Notes: generated by a model from the letters alone, not told the origin. Counted from the stretch's first letter, positions 44,333 to 56,824 are shown. The stretch: 64,000 nt of DNA from Psychrobacillus insolitus (GCF_003254155.1 NZ_QKZI01000001.1:1054001-1118000); one strand, 5' to 3'. A program made the numbers and translations.

Positions 44333-45193
44333 TTATACTTCCACAGTGACTTCTGCTGTTCTGCTAAAAAACTCACGGACTAGTTTTACAAACTGCTCTT
44401 CTTGTTCAATCATTGCCCAGTGCCCACATTTTTTAAATACATGTAACTCTGCATCCTCTAAATAATCTAATACATATAAACTACTTTCTAATGGTACAAA
44501 TCTATCTTGATGGCCATGGATTAATAAGAATGGATTTTTCATTCTTTTCAATGCAGATGGAGGGACGAGCATATCCGATAACTGTGACTTCGAAAAATTT
44601 TCTTCATACGATTTACGTACATCTTCTCTTTCAAAAATTTGTAATCGTTCTGCTACAATATTGTCTATTAACTCTTCTTTTCCAGTGTCATCATATAAAA
44701 ACCAGCGAAGAAGATTTTTAAATGCAACCGGGTTTGGATCTTTATGGAAGTTTGCTAGTTTTGCTAATTCTGGTGTTGGTTGCGTTAATCCGCCCCCTGC
44801 ACCCATTAATACAATGCGGTCAAAACGTTCTGGGGCATACATAGCAAGATGCAAAGCAATAACCCCTCCTAACGAATTCCCCACTAAATGAACTTTTTCT
44901 AAATTTAATGAATCCATTAAATTTAACACTTGATTTACGCGCTCAGTCATCCACTGAGCTCCATTTTTTGGATAGACAATCGGATGATCTGTATCCGCAA
45001 AACCTAATATATCTGGAGCCACTACATGAAATTTATCACTCAGTTGTGGTAATATATGTTTCCAGTTTGCTTGAGCACTTGCTCCTGGACCACTTCCATG
45101 AAGAAAAATAATAGTTTCTGAATTTCCATTTCCTCCTTCATGCATATAAGATTCATAACTTCCCGTTTTAACTTTTCTTGATATAACTGACAT
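44333..45193 (-). CDS. Meta-cleavage product hydrolase (alpha/beta hydrolase)
   Basis: C-C bond hydrolase of the MhpC/BphD/HsaD family, splitting the ring-opened product into a 2-hydroxydienoate and a carboxylic acid. The 286-residue form has the oxyanion segment LHGSGPGASAQANW, nucleophile GNSLGGVIAL (Ser), catalytic Asp in IHGHQDRFVP and His in CGHWAMIEQEEQF. The start is the ATG at 45193, because TAGGAGATG lies just upstream; the frame continues seven residues further to 45214, into the operator. First gene of the upper operon. Confidence 0.92.
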   Translation of the reverse strand: MSVISRKVKTGSYESYMHEGGNGNSETIIFLHGSGPGASAQANWKHILPQLSDKFHVVAPDILGFADTDHPIVYPKNGAQWMTERVNQVLNLMDSLNLEKVHLVGNSLGGVIALHLAMYAPERFDRIVLMGAGGGLTQPTPELAKLANFHKDPNPVAFKNLLRWFLYDDTGKEELIDNIVAERLQIFEREDVRKSYEENFSKSQLSDMLVPPSALKRMKNPFLLIHGHQDRFVPLESSLYVLDYLEDAELHVFKKCGHWAMIEQEEQFVKLVREFFSRTAEVTVEV

Positions 45194-45212
45194 TGACTCA
45201 TCTCCTACTTCC

Positions 45213-45226
45213 ATTAAAATTTTAGA
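45213..45226. promoter_or_regulatory. Palindromic operator site 2, at the start of the upper operon
   Basis: ATTAAAATTTTAGA, centre 45219.5, about 13 bp downstream of the -10 TATAAT (45233-45238) and so overlapping the expected transcription start. Its partner, site 3, is centred exactly 72 bp upstream. Confidence 0.68.
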
Positions 45227-45232
45227 CTGATT

Positions 45233-45238
45233 ATTATA
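45233..45238 (-). promoter_or_regulatory. -10 element of the upper catabolic operon
   Basis: Minus-strand TATAAT; a recognisable -35 at 17 bp is missing (AAGTTT region), which suits an activator-dependent promoter. It lies between operator sites 2 and 3. Confidence 0.5.
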
Positions 45239-45284
45239 TGATTAAACTTCCTAGATTAACTCAAATTCACTTGTAAATTTGTAA

Positions 45285-45298
45285 ACTAAAATTTTAGC
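45285..45298. promoter_or_regulatory. Palindromic operator site 3, upstream of the upper operon
   Basis: ACTAAAATTTTAGC, centre 45291.5, about 56 bp upstream of the -10 element. Followed at once by TAGTTCAAAAAA, which also occurs above the lower operon promoter. Confidence 0.68.
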
Positions 45299-45444
45299 TA
45301 GTTCAAAAAAATTTACTTATTTTACTTCACTGAATCTTTGAGCAGACTATAATAACCAGCTCAAAGATATTCAGTTAATTAATAACATAATTCGAATATT
45401 AAGAAAATTCACCCTTCAAGCGCATCTAAACAAAATCCTAATAG

Positions 45445-46641
45445 TTACTCAAAAGATACTTGTGTATCTGTTGCATCTTGTGTAGGTATTTTTACAGCTA
45501 CAAACCAAACTACAGCTAAGATAAACAAACCAACTGTACTTATTAGTAATGGGAATCTACCAATGTCTTGATTTAGTACATTTAATATAGCAGCAAAAAC
45601 AAATGGTCCCATAATGCCACCTACTCCTTGTGCTGCCACAGCTAATCCTACAAATGAATTATTAGCTCCTTTAGGAGTAGCATCAGAAATTCGTGCAAAC
45701 ACACCTGGAATTCCAATTCCCATACCTATGCCACCAATAACACTACCCACAAAAATCATCGGTAGGCTATAGGATAAATAACAAATCCCCATTCCTATAC
45801 CAGTTAAAAATACTGCTAGAGGCAAATACGTGACTTGAAATTTACTCTTGATCATTCCAAAAACCACCCCTGCTAAAAGGGTTCCAAAAGTAAATACAGA
45901 TATTGCAAGCCCCGCTTCAGTAGCATTACCTAAATTTTCTCCCTGAATAACTACTGAAATATTAGTAACATAGCCAAAAATTAATGCTGAGAAAAACACC
46001 TGACCAAATGATACTCCGTATACAACTTTAGGTATCTTAACCTTCTGCAATGAATGTAATTCAACTTCATCTCTCTTCTCTGGTTCTGGTAAAAATAAGA
46101 AAGTAATTGCTAGAATCCAAATTGGGAATAAATATGTTAAGAACCCATATTGCCAACCGTATGCATCAGCCAAAATACCACCTACTAATTGGAAGAAAAT
46201 AGCACCTACGCATGCAATTGTAGAAGCACCAAAACCAATTAAGAAATCACGTTCTCTATTTTCAAAGAAATCTGAGATAATATCCACTGAGAGTGGCATT
46301 GTTATCCCTACACCTAGTCCTAAAAGACCTCGGAATGCAATAATTAAGGGCAGACTATCTAAAAAGAAAGGCATTACACCGCCAATAATAAATAAAGTTA
46401 ATCCAGTGAATAACAGTGTTCTTTTCTTGAATATTCGAGAAAGTTTACCATAAAAGAGTGCCGGAACGATTTGAATTAATCCTGGGAATGTTGCAACAAG
46501 CATTACAATTGTCGGATTGTAATTTGGAAATGCCGCAATGATATCTGCCATAATAGATCCGGCTACTCCAGCAGCTACGTCCTGGAATGCAATAATAACG
46601 ATTAAAAATTTCAAGAAATTTTTACTAATCCCTTTTTTCAT
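45445..46641 (-). CDS. MFS transporter
   Basis: A 398-residue major facilitator transporter with about 12 hydrophobic helices. The loop 2-3 motif FYGKLSRIFKKRTLLFTG (about 64-81) and GLLGLGVGITMPLSVDIISDFF (about 106-127) are typical. The start is ATG 46641, with AAAGGGG 8 nt upstream; the frame extends 22 residues further without a ribosome site. By position it probably imports the aromatic or an acidic substrate of the island, but the substrate is not shown. Its own 140-bp upstream region has no clear copy of the palindrome; CTAAATTTTCAG at about 46798 is a degenerate resemblance. Confidence 0.85.
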   Translation of the reverse strand: MKKGISKNFLKFLIVIIAFQDVAAGVAGSIMADIIAAFPNYNPTIVMLVATFPGLIQIVPALFYGKLSRIFKKRTLLFTGLTLFIIGGVMPFFLDSLPLIIAFRGLLGLGVGITMPLSVDIISDFFENRERDFLIGFGASTIACVGAIFFQLVGGILADAYGWQYGFLTYLFPIWILAITFLFLPEPEKRDEVELHSLQKVKIPKVVYGVSFGQVFFSALIFGYVTNISVVIQGENLGNATEAGLAISVFTFGTLLAGVVFGMIKSKFQVTYLPLAVFLTGIGMGICYLSYSLPMIFVGSVIGGIGMGIGIPGVFARISDATPKGANNSFVGLAVAAQGVGGIMGPFVFAAILNVLNQDIGRFPLLISTVGLFILAVVWFVAVKIPTQDATDTQVSFE

Positions 46642-46852
46642 CAAGTATGCCCCTTTCAATTTGGCTAAGCATTTTAAACCCACACTAATAGCAAAAAAAT
46701 ATTGCAAAGATACTTTAAAGATTTAAAGTCAGGCAAAATGAAGCGTTTTCATTTCCTAACTCAATAATATTCTTTAAGATTTTCGTTTGCAATACTTTCT
46801 AAATTTTCAGTTATTTATTTGTGGTTTATTGATGAGAAACTACTATTTTTTA

Positions 46853-47512
46853 CTACCCTTCTTTTACTAATATAGGATTAGTATGCTTTCTTTTTGCAAA
46901 TTCAGTTAGAACGAAGCCTTCTGCTTTTCTTAAATGTCTTTCCATTAATTCACGAACAAGAAATGCATCACTTTCCTGAAGTGCTTGAAAAATCAAACGA
47001 TGTTCTAATTGAGACTGTTCTCTATAATGATCCTTAAAAATATCATGCGTAAATTGCACATAATTAAGATAATCCCAGTTAGATTTATTTAATTTATAAG
47101 CATATTCATTCTTTGATGATTGATAAATAGTCATATGGAATGCATGATCAAGTTTTTCATATTCCAGATTTGATGTAGCATTTTCCATGTTGTCCAGAAG
47201 AATTGATAGTTCATTCAATTGTTGCTGATTTATAAAATGTGCAGCATGCTCAGCCATATAAACATCTATTGAAACCGATAAAGAAAGCCTCTCATGCAAT
47301 TCACGTAATGATGGAGCCTTTATAAACACACCTACTTGAGGTGTAATAGTTACATAGCCTTCTTGTTCAAGCTGTGTTAAAGCTTTTTGAATTGGTGTTC
47401 TACTCATATTTAACTCATTTGCAAGTTGGTTAATATCAAGCATTTGTTTTTCTGTAAATCGATTTTCAATAATCATTTGCTTTATAATATTAAAAGCCTG
47501 TGTCTTTTTCAC
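46853..47512 (-). CDS. GntR-family regulator with FCD domain
   Basis: A 219-residue transcription factor. N-terminal winged helix (about 1-70: INQLANELNMSRTPIQKALTQ, then LEQEGYVTITPQVGVFI) and a C-terminal all-helical FCD domain (about 78-205) with metal or ligand-site residues, including ERLSLSVSIDVYMAEHA, LDHAFHMTIYQSS and EHRLIFQAL. FadR/FCD regulators usually sense carboxylic acids and repress. GTG start at 47512 after GGGAG, 12 bp after the XylR_N/PucR-type regulator gene, so co-transcribed with it. It may be the repressor of the transporter or operons. Confidence 0.88.
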   Translation of the reverse strand: MKKTQAFNIIKQMIIENRFTEKQMLDINQLANELNMSRTPIQKALTQLEQEGYVTITPQVGVFIKAPSLRELHERLSLSVSIDVYMAEHAAHFINQQQLNELSILLDNMENATSNLEYEKLDHAFHMTIYQSSKNEYAYKLNKSNWDYLNYVQFTHDIFKDHYREQSQLEHRLIFQALQESDAFLVRELMERHLRKAEGFVLTEFAKRKHTNPILVKEG

Positions 47513-47524
47513 TATTACTTCTCC

Positions 47525-49357
47525 CTACTCTAATTCGATATCCCCTAACACCTTTAATGCATCTAACATGATCCAAATATCATACGATTCCTTGGGATTT
47601 CGTAAATCCTTTTTTAATAATTCTTCGAGTTTTGAAATACGATACATTAATCCACTCATTGAAAGAGATAGATCTTTCATCGACTGTTGTAAGTTTCCGC
47701 CATTTCCTAGAAAAACATATAAAGTCTTCAATAACTCCTGCTTTTTTTGTTCCTTCAAGTCGAAAATAGGTTTTAGTTCTTTAATAGCAAGACGCCGTAT
47801 ACTTTCCATATTATTAGAATTGATCAAAGTTCCGACAATACTCATGTCTTCAAACTTTACTAACGTTGCATGATTCATCCTTAATACAATATCCGCTTCT
47901 TCTAATCTTTCCTTAATCATTCCCACGTCATCTGTAACATTACTTAAACCAATGCGACACTGTATTTTTGGCAATATGGAATTAAGATGCTTAATCATAT
48001 TTCTTACCTTAATTTCAAAACCTTCTAATCGAGGTAACAGCAAAACAATTGATCCTTCAAATTGGGTAAGTAATATTTTATACCCTTGCATCTCTAAATA
48101 TTGTATAAGGCTTTTCATTATACTCTGATATGCATCTTCAACAATTTCCACATTGTCATTTCCCTCACAAATTAAACGAGCAATATAAAAAGGGTCATCC
48201 AGATGAATACCAACATAGTATCCTCTATAGATTACATTCGATTTAGAAGTATACTGGTTTAATAAAAGTTGCTCTAAGAAGTAGCCTTTCATATTTTCAT
48301 ATGCTTCAAAAGTTGTTTTTTCATTCAGAAAACATAAAGAAACTACAGTTGCTGCTCGTTCAATAAACGAAATTACTTGCTCTTCAAAATTAACGCCTTT
48401 TGTAGAAATAAACGTGATGTAGCCAATAATTTGTTTTTGAATAATAATAGGTGAAATAATCCTAGAATGCATAGTAGCCTTTATTACATTTGTCTTTTCA
48501 TATTTCAAAAAATAATTTTCCCCATTATTTGTTTGCATTAAACAATTGCGTAAATCCGCATTTAAAATATCATACTCTTCATAGCTTATTCCTCTAAATA
48601 CCTTGGGTTTAAAACTCAAATCTTCAATTGATACTGGGATATCTAAGAGTTCATAGACTGATGTAATAATTTCATCTAAAGTTGCTCCATCTATGACTTT
48701 CTGTGTTAATGTATTGTGAAAACCGGAGATTTTTTCCACATTATTTCTTTGCTCTAAAAGCTGCTCGTATGTGTATTCTAATTCATCGATAATACTTTTA
48801 TCTTCGTAATACTTTATCTCTTCTTGCATTTCAGTGCCCCACTCTTCTTCCACACGCACTTCAAATGTACAGTCTTTATGCCCCATGGCCATGCACGTGA
48901 CTTCTTTGGCATAAATATTACGTCCACAAGCTGTCGTCATGTAACCGCTTGCATACCCAGTTAAAGTATGACATACAGGTTCATCTGAAATTCCGTGGTT
49001 TTTCAAATGTTCCTCTGCTTCAAATGAATCGAACCAAGTTCCTTTTGCATACATTTCTTTTACTTCTTGTTGCTCTGTAAAATTAATCGTTCTTTCTGTT
49101 GTTACTCCACTAATTTGTCCTGTCTCTAAATGTAGAGATGATGCTTTGTCCACTAACTTCAAAATATCTTTTTCTTCCAGCATTAATTCTTTGAGATGAC
49201 TCTCTGCTAAATGCCATCCATTACGCAATAAAAATCCTTTTGCTCTTTTAACACCTAAGTTTTTAATAAGTTCTTTTCTTAATTGACCAAATGTAGCTGA
49301 TGTAGTTAGTATTGTTTTATCCTTCAATAAGTCAATTTCATTTTTTAGTATATTCAT
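47525..49357 (-). CDS. XylR_N-V4R-PucR type transcriptional regulator
   Basis: A 610-residue regulator. The first 100 residues resemble the XylR_N/PoxR-type aromatic-sensing domain (TSATFGQLRKELIKNLGVKR, AKGFLLRNGWHLAESHLKEL). Then comes a V4R domain (about 125-180) with conserved Cys (CHTLTGYASGYMTTACGRNI, VTCMAMGHKDCTFEV), a linker helix, a GAF-like middle and a CdaR-like region. The C-terminal 70 residues are a PucR-type helix-turn-helix (FLGNGGNLQQSMKDLSLSMS, MYRISKLEELL). No sigma-54 AAA domain. The start is ATG 49357, since GGGGTGA lies 5 nt upstream. Likely the aromatic-responsive activator of the island. Confidence 0.85.
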   Translation of the reverse strand: MNILKNEIDLLKDKTILTTSATFGQLRKELIKNLGVKRAKGFLLRNGWHLAESHLKELMLEEKDILKLVDKASSLHLETGQISGVTTERTINFTEQQEVKEMYAKGTWFDSFEAEEHLKNHGISDEPVCHTLTGYASGYMTTACGRNIYAKEVTCMAMGHKDCTFEVRVEEEWGTEMQEEIKYYEDKSIIDELEYTYEQLLEQRNNVEKISGFHNTLTQKVIDGATLDEIITSVYELLDIPVSIEDLSFKPKVFRGISYEEYDILNADLRNCLMQTNNGENYFLKYEKTNVIKATMHSRIISPIIIQKQIIGYITFISTKGVNFEEQVISFIERAATVVSLCFLNEKTTFEAYENMKGYFLEQLLLNQYTSKSNVIYRGYYVGIHLDDPFYIARLICEGNDNVEIVEDAYQSIMKSLIQYLEMQGYKILLTQFEGSIVLLLPRLEGFEIKVRNMIKHLNSILPKIQCRIGLSNVTDDVGMIKERLEEADIVLRMNHATLVKFEDMSIVGTLINSNNMESIRRLAIKELKPIFDLKEQKKQELLKTLYVFLGNGGNLQQSMKDLSLSMSGLMYRISKLEELLKKDLRNPKESYDIWIMLDALKVLGDIELE

Positions 49358-49369
49358 TTGATTCACCCC

Positions 49370-49383
49370 ACTAAAATTCTAAC
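49370..49383. promoter_or_regulatory. Palindromic operator site 4, at the regulator gene start
   Basis: ACTAAAATTCTAAC, centre 49376.5, just above the ribosome site of the regulator gene. It has one mismatch in the inner half-site. A minus-strand TATTAT at 49389-49394 lies at the same distance as in the upper operon. Partner site 5 is centred 72 bp upstream. Confidence 0.62.
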
Positions 49384-49441
49384 AATATATAATATTCTGT
49401 AAATGATGCAAAATGCCTATATTTCTCTATTTTTGGACTGC

Positions 49442-49455
49442 GTTAAAATTTTAGT
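49442..49455. promoter_or_regulatory. Palindromic operator site 5, upstream of the regulator gene
   Basis: GTTAAAATTTTAGT, centre 49448.5. It lies 17 bp from the pyrE terminator and completes the second pair with 72-bp spacing. Confidence 0.65.
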
Positions 49456-49472
49456 TAATAATAAATCGACAT

Positions 49473-49510
49473 AAAAAGACGTCCACCAACAAATCGGTGG
49501 ACGTCTTTTT
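49473..49510. terminator. Terminator of the pyrimidine operon
   Basis: AAAAAGACGTCCACC and GGTGGACGTCTTTTT perfect 15-bp stem, directly after the pyrE stop codon. It also marks the border of the catabolic island. Confidence 0.92.
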
Positions 49511-49513
49511 ATG

Positions 49514-50142
49514 TTATTTCAACAATCCTTCTTTTAAATCATTATGCCACTTAGTCAGCATTGGAAGATCCTCTTCTGAAATAGAACCTGATTCTTTTGC
49601 TGCATTCGTTAAGGCATCATAATTCGTTAAGCTGACAACTGAAATGCCTGCTTCTTTGAATGCCTCTTCCGCTTTTGGAAGACCATAAGAGAAAATACTT
49701 ACTACGCCAAGTACTTCTAAGCCTTCTTTTTGAAGTGCCTCTACTGCTACTAAACTACTTCCTCCAGTAGAGATTAGATCTTCAATGACTACCACTTTTT
49801 GGCCTGCGACTACTTTTCCTTCGATTTGATTGCCACGTCCATGCTCTTTTGCTTTTGAACGAACATACATCATAGGAATTTCTAGCACATCACTTACCCA
49901 TGCAGCGTGTGGAATACCTGCAGTTGCAGTTCCTGCTACAGCTTCTGTTCCAGGAAAGTTTTTTTCAATTGCTTTAGCCAATCCCTTGGCAATTTTTTTG
50001 CGTATTGCAGGTGATGACATTGTAATGCGGTTATCACAGTAGATTGGAGATTTAATACCGGAAGCCCATGTGAAAAGGTCATTTGGTTTAATTTCTACTG
50101 CCCCTACTTTAAGTAGTGCTTTTGCAATTTTGTTTTCTAATG

Positions 50143-50146
<4 letters not shown>
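49514..50146 (-). CDS. pyrE: Orotate phosphoribosyltransferase
   Basis: Converts orotate and PRPP to OMP. The 210-residue protein has [18 protein letters not shown] (about 23-40), [17 protein letters not shown] and the PRPP-binding motif [15 protein letters not shown] (about 118-132). The start is the ATG at 50146, overlapping the pyrF stop (ATGA) with GGGAGG upstream; the open frame extends five residues further. Last gene of the pyr operon. Confidence 0.96.
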
Positions 50147-52533
<2,387 letters not shown>

Positions 52534-52537
<4 letters not shown>

Positions 52538-55500
52538 GCGCGAACCTCCTGATGTTGCATCGTTTCTGTAGAGAAAGTCATCGATTCTATTACTCGTAAC
52601 ATTGCTTCAGCTGTATCTAAAGAAGTTAAACATGGAATACCATTTTCAACAGACTCTCTACGAATACGGAAGCCATCACGTTCTGGTTGCATACCTTTTG
52701 TTAATGTATTAATAACAAATTGCGCGTTACCTTTTTGAATTACATCTAATAATGTAGTACCCTTAGAGCCAATTTTATCAACTATGTCAACTCTTATGCC
52801 AGCTTTTTGAATTGCTTCTGCAGTTCCTTTTGTAGCAATAATACTGAAACCAATTTTATCAAATCTCTTAGCAATTTCTACTGCTTCTTCTTTATCTTTT
52901 TCTGCAATTGTCATTAAGACTGACCCGTGATCCTTGATAACCATTCCTGAAGCAACTAAGCCTTTGTATAATGCTTTTTCAAGTGTAATGTCTTTACCCA
53001 TTACTTCCCCAGTAGATTTCATCTCGGGTCCAAGCGTAATATCTACACGACGAAGTTTCGCAAAGCTAAATACTGGAACTTTTACATATACTCCTGGACT
53101 ATTTGGAGCAAGGCCAGGTGTGAAACCTTGTTCGACAATCGATTGCCCTAAAATTGCTTTTGTAGCAATATTCGCCATTGGTATAGATGTAATTTTACTT
53201 AAGAATGGCACTGTACGACTTGAACGTGGATTTACTTCAATTACATATACTTCATCTTTGGAGATAACGTATTGAATGTTCATTAATCCGACGATTTTCA
53301 AACCTTTTGCAAGACGAGTTGTGTAGTCCACAAGTGTATCAATATGTGTTTGTGAAAGCTTTTGCGGTGGATACACAGCAATCGAGTCACCAGAGTGAAC
53401 TCCTGCGCGTTCGATATGTTCCATAATTCCAGGAATTAATACATTTTCTCCATCACAAATTGCATCTACTTCAATTTCTGTTCCAGTTAAGTAACGGTCA
53501 ATTAACACTGGTTTTTCTGGGCTCGCTTCAACTGCATGCTCCATATAATATTTGATCTCATCGGCAGTATAAACGATTTGCATCGCACGACCACCAAGTA
53601 CGTAAGAAGGTCTAACCAATACTGGATATCCAATTTCATTGGCAATTACTACTGCTTCTTCAACCGATACAGCAGTTTTACCAAGTGGTTGAGGAATATC
53701 GATTTCATGAAGGGCAGCTTCAAACTTGTTACGATTTTCTGCACGGTCGATGTCTTCTAGCGTAGTACCTAGAATTTTCACGCCTCTTTCTTCAAGTCCA
53801 GCTGCTAAATTGATAGCAGTTTGTCCACCAAATTGTACAACTACACCCATTGGCTTTTCAAGATCGACAATATGCATCACATCTTCAAGTGTTAATGGCT
53901 CAAAGTATAATTTGTCTGAAATGGAGAAGTCAGTTGAAACTGTTTCAGGGTTGTTATTGATGATAATTGCTTCATATCCAGCTTCTTTAATAGCCCAAAC
54001 TGAGTGAACTGTTGCATAGTCAAACTCTACCCCTTGACCAATACGGATTGGACCAGAACCTAATACAATAACACTTTCTTTTTCTGTACGAACAGATTCA
54101 TTTTCATCTTCATATGTTCCATAGAAGTACGGAGTTTCAGATTCAAACTCTCCTGCACAAGTATCAACCATTTTATATACTGGCACGATGCCATGTTCTT
54201 TTTTAAAGTTATATACTTCTAATTCTTTCACATTCCAATATTTTGAAATTGTTTGATCTGCAAAGCCCATACGTTTTGCTTTGTATAAAACTTCTTGGTC
54301 AAATGGATTTGCTTGAATTACTTTTTCAAACTGAACAATATTTTGTAGTTTGTTCAAGAAGAACTCATCAATTTGGCTCCACTCGTGAATTGTCTCAACC
54401 GATACTCCTCTACGAAGAGCTTCACCGATGAAGAATAATCGCTCATCTCCTGCACGACGAATGCGTTTTTCCATCCATTCGTCCGTAATTGATTCACTGT
54501 TTTTCATCTCAATATGAAAATGTCCTGTTTCAAGAGAACGAACTGATTTAAGAATTGCTTCTTCAAACGTACGTCCAAGAGACATTACTTCTCCAGTTGC
54601 TTTCATTTGTGTACCAAGATTACGTTTTGCTGATTCAAATTTATCGAATGGCCATCTTGGTATTTTCGCAACAATATAGTCCAATGCTGGCTCAAAGCAA
54701 GCGTATGTTTTTTGCGTTACTGGGTTCATCATTTCATCTAATGTTAAACCTACTGCAATTTTTGCCGCAAGTTTAGCAATTGGGTAACCAGTTGCTTTAG
54801 ATGCAAGTGCGGAAGAACGGCTTACACGCGGGTTAACCTCAATAATATAGTAATTGAAGCTATGTGGATCAAGTGCTAATTGTACGTTACATCCACCTTC
54901 AATTTTAAGTGCACGAATAATTTTTAGAGATACATTACGAAGCATTTGATTTTCACGGTCAGATAATGTTTGTGTTGGAGCAACTACGATTGAATCTCCT
55001 GTATGAATCCCAACAGCATCGAAGTTTTCCATATTACATACAACAATTGCGTTGTCTGCAGAGTCACGCATTACTTCATACTCAATCTCTTTATATCCAG
55101 CAATCGATCTTTCAAGCAAACATTGTGTAACTGGGCTGTATTTTAAACCACTTGTCACAATTTCAGCTAAATCTGTATCATTGTGACAAATACCGCCGCC
55201 TGTTCCACCCATTGTAAATGCTGGGCGAACGATTACTGGGTAACCAATTCGTTCAACGAATGCTTTCGCTTCTTCAAGATTATGGATAATATCACTATCT
55301 GGAACTGGTTCATTTAATTCATGCATTAGTGTACGGAATAGATCACGGTCTTCTGCTTTGTGAATTGCATCTAGTTTTGTACCCAATATTTCGATTCCAA
55401 GTTCATCTAAAATACCTGATTCGTCAAGCTCAATCGCCATATTCAAGCCAGTTTGTCCACCTAGTGTAGGCAAAATTGCATCTGGACGTTCTTTACGAAT

Positions 55501-55731
55501 GATTTTACTAACAAACGGCAATGTAAGTGGTTCAATATAAACTTTATCGGCAATTTCCGTATCCGTCATAATTGTGGCAGGATTCGAATTCACTAGAATA
55601 ACGCTATATCCTTCTTCTCTTAGTGAAATACAAGCTTGTGTACCAGCATAGTCAAATTCAGCAGCTTGTCCAATTACAATTGGACCGGAACCGATTACTA
55701 ATATTGTTTTTATATCTTTACGTTTAGGCAT
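52534..55731 (-). CDS. carB: Carbamoyl-phosphate synthase large subunit
   Basis: Makes carbamoyl phosphate from bicarbonate, ammonia and two ATP. The 1065-residue protein shows the duplicated ATP-grasp architecture: first half with [19 protein letters not shown] (about 12-30) and [11 protein letters not shown], second half with [18 protein letters not shown] (about 555-572), then a C-terminal MGS-like allosteric domain (about 935-1060). It overlaps carA by 8 bp and pyrK by four. Single carAB set inside the pyr operon suggests the pyrimidine-specific form. Confidence 0.97.
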
Positions 55732-56824
55732 TAGAATTCTCCTTTTTGCTCTCTAGATTCATTAATTCAATAAATTCGTCAAATAAGTGTTTAGAATCTT
55801 CAGGTCCTGATGATCCTTCTGGATGGAACTGAACACAAAATATTGGGAATTTTGTATGTCTTACCCCTTCAACAGTGCCGTCATTTAACGCTACATGTGT
55901 TATTTCTAAATCTGTTTTGGCAATGGAATCTGCATCAATTGCATAACCATGGTTTTGAGAAGTTAATTCTGTTCTTCCAGTTCTTAGATCTTTTACTGGA
56001 TGATTTCCTCCGCGATGACCAAATTTCAATTTGAAAGATGTGGCACCACTTGCAAGTGAAATAAGTTGATGCCCAAGACATACTCCGAAAATCGGCACTT
56101 TTCCGATAATTCCTTTTACCATTTCAATTGCTTCTGGGATTTCTGTTGGGTCCCCAGGTCCATTTGATAACATGACACCATCTGGGAACATACCTAAAAT
56201 TTCTTTCGCGGATGTGTTATAAGGAACGACAATGATATCGCAATCACGTTTGTTTAGTTCTCTTAAAATGCCGTGTTTCATACCGAAATCTACAAGGACG
56301 ACTCTTTTTCCACGTCCTGGACTTGGGTAAGGACGAGTAATAGAAACTTGTTCTACTACGTTTCTTGGGATTTCAGTAGTTTGAAGTTCTTTCACTACTT
56401 GATCCACGTTTACCTCTTCACCAGCATTTGTAAGTTTTCCTTTTAAAGAACCATGCATACGAATAATGCGGGTTAACTTTCTTGTATCAATTCCTTCAAT
56501 TCCCGGAACGTTTTTCGCTTCTAAAAATTCATTTAACGTACCAGTACTTCTGAAATTCGATGGTTGCTCAGCAAGTTCTCTTACAACTACTCCCGAAAGT
56601 CCAATCTTAATCGCTTCAAAGTCATCTGGATTAATACCATAGTTTCCAACCATCGGATAAGTAAATGTTAAAATTTGTCCACAGTTCGAAGGATCTGAAA
56701 TTGATTCTTGATAGCCTGTCATGGCAGTTGTAAAAATGACTTCTCCAATTGTGCCTGCTTCACTTCCAAATGCGTTTCCTTTAAATACAGTACCATCTTC
56801 TAATATTAAGTATCTTGTTTTCAT
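55724..56824 (-). CDS. carA: Carbamoyl-phosphate synthase small subunit
   Basis: Glutaminase subunit that feeds ammonia to CarB. The 366-residue protein has the N-terminal domain ([31 protein letters not shown]) and class I amidotransferase domain: [28 protein letters not shown] (catalytic Cys, about 240-253) and [15 protein letters not shown] (His-Glu, about 340-354). ATG at 56824 overlaps the pyrC stop and follows GGAGGAG; six extra codons upstream lack a site. Confidence 0.97.
   Translation of the reverse strand: MKTRYLILEDGTVFKGNAFGSEAGTIGEVIFTTAMTGYQESISDPSNCGQILTFTYPMVGNYGINPDDFEAIKIGLSGVVVRELAEQPSNFRSTGTLNEFLEAKNVPGIEGIDTRKLTRIIRMHGSLKGKLTNAGEEVNVDQVVKELQTTEIPRNVVEQVSITRPYPSPGRGKRVVLVDFGMKHGILRELNKRDCDIIVVPYNTSAKEILGMFPDGVMLSNGPGDPTEIPEAIEMVKGIIGKVPIFGVCLGHQLISLASGATSFKLKFGHRGGNHPVKDLRTGRTELTSQNHGYAIDADSIAKTDLEITHVALNDGTVEGVRHTKFPIFCVQFHPEGSSGPEDSKHLFDEFIELMNLESKKENSNA

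Noticed and set aside
31963-45193. Naming the island a steroid degradation cluster because of Hsa-like and KstD-like genes
   Set aside because: No ketosteroid hydroxylase, side-chain thiolase or clear KstD features are present; family similarity alone is not enough.
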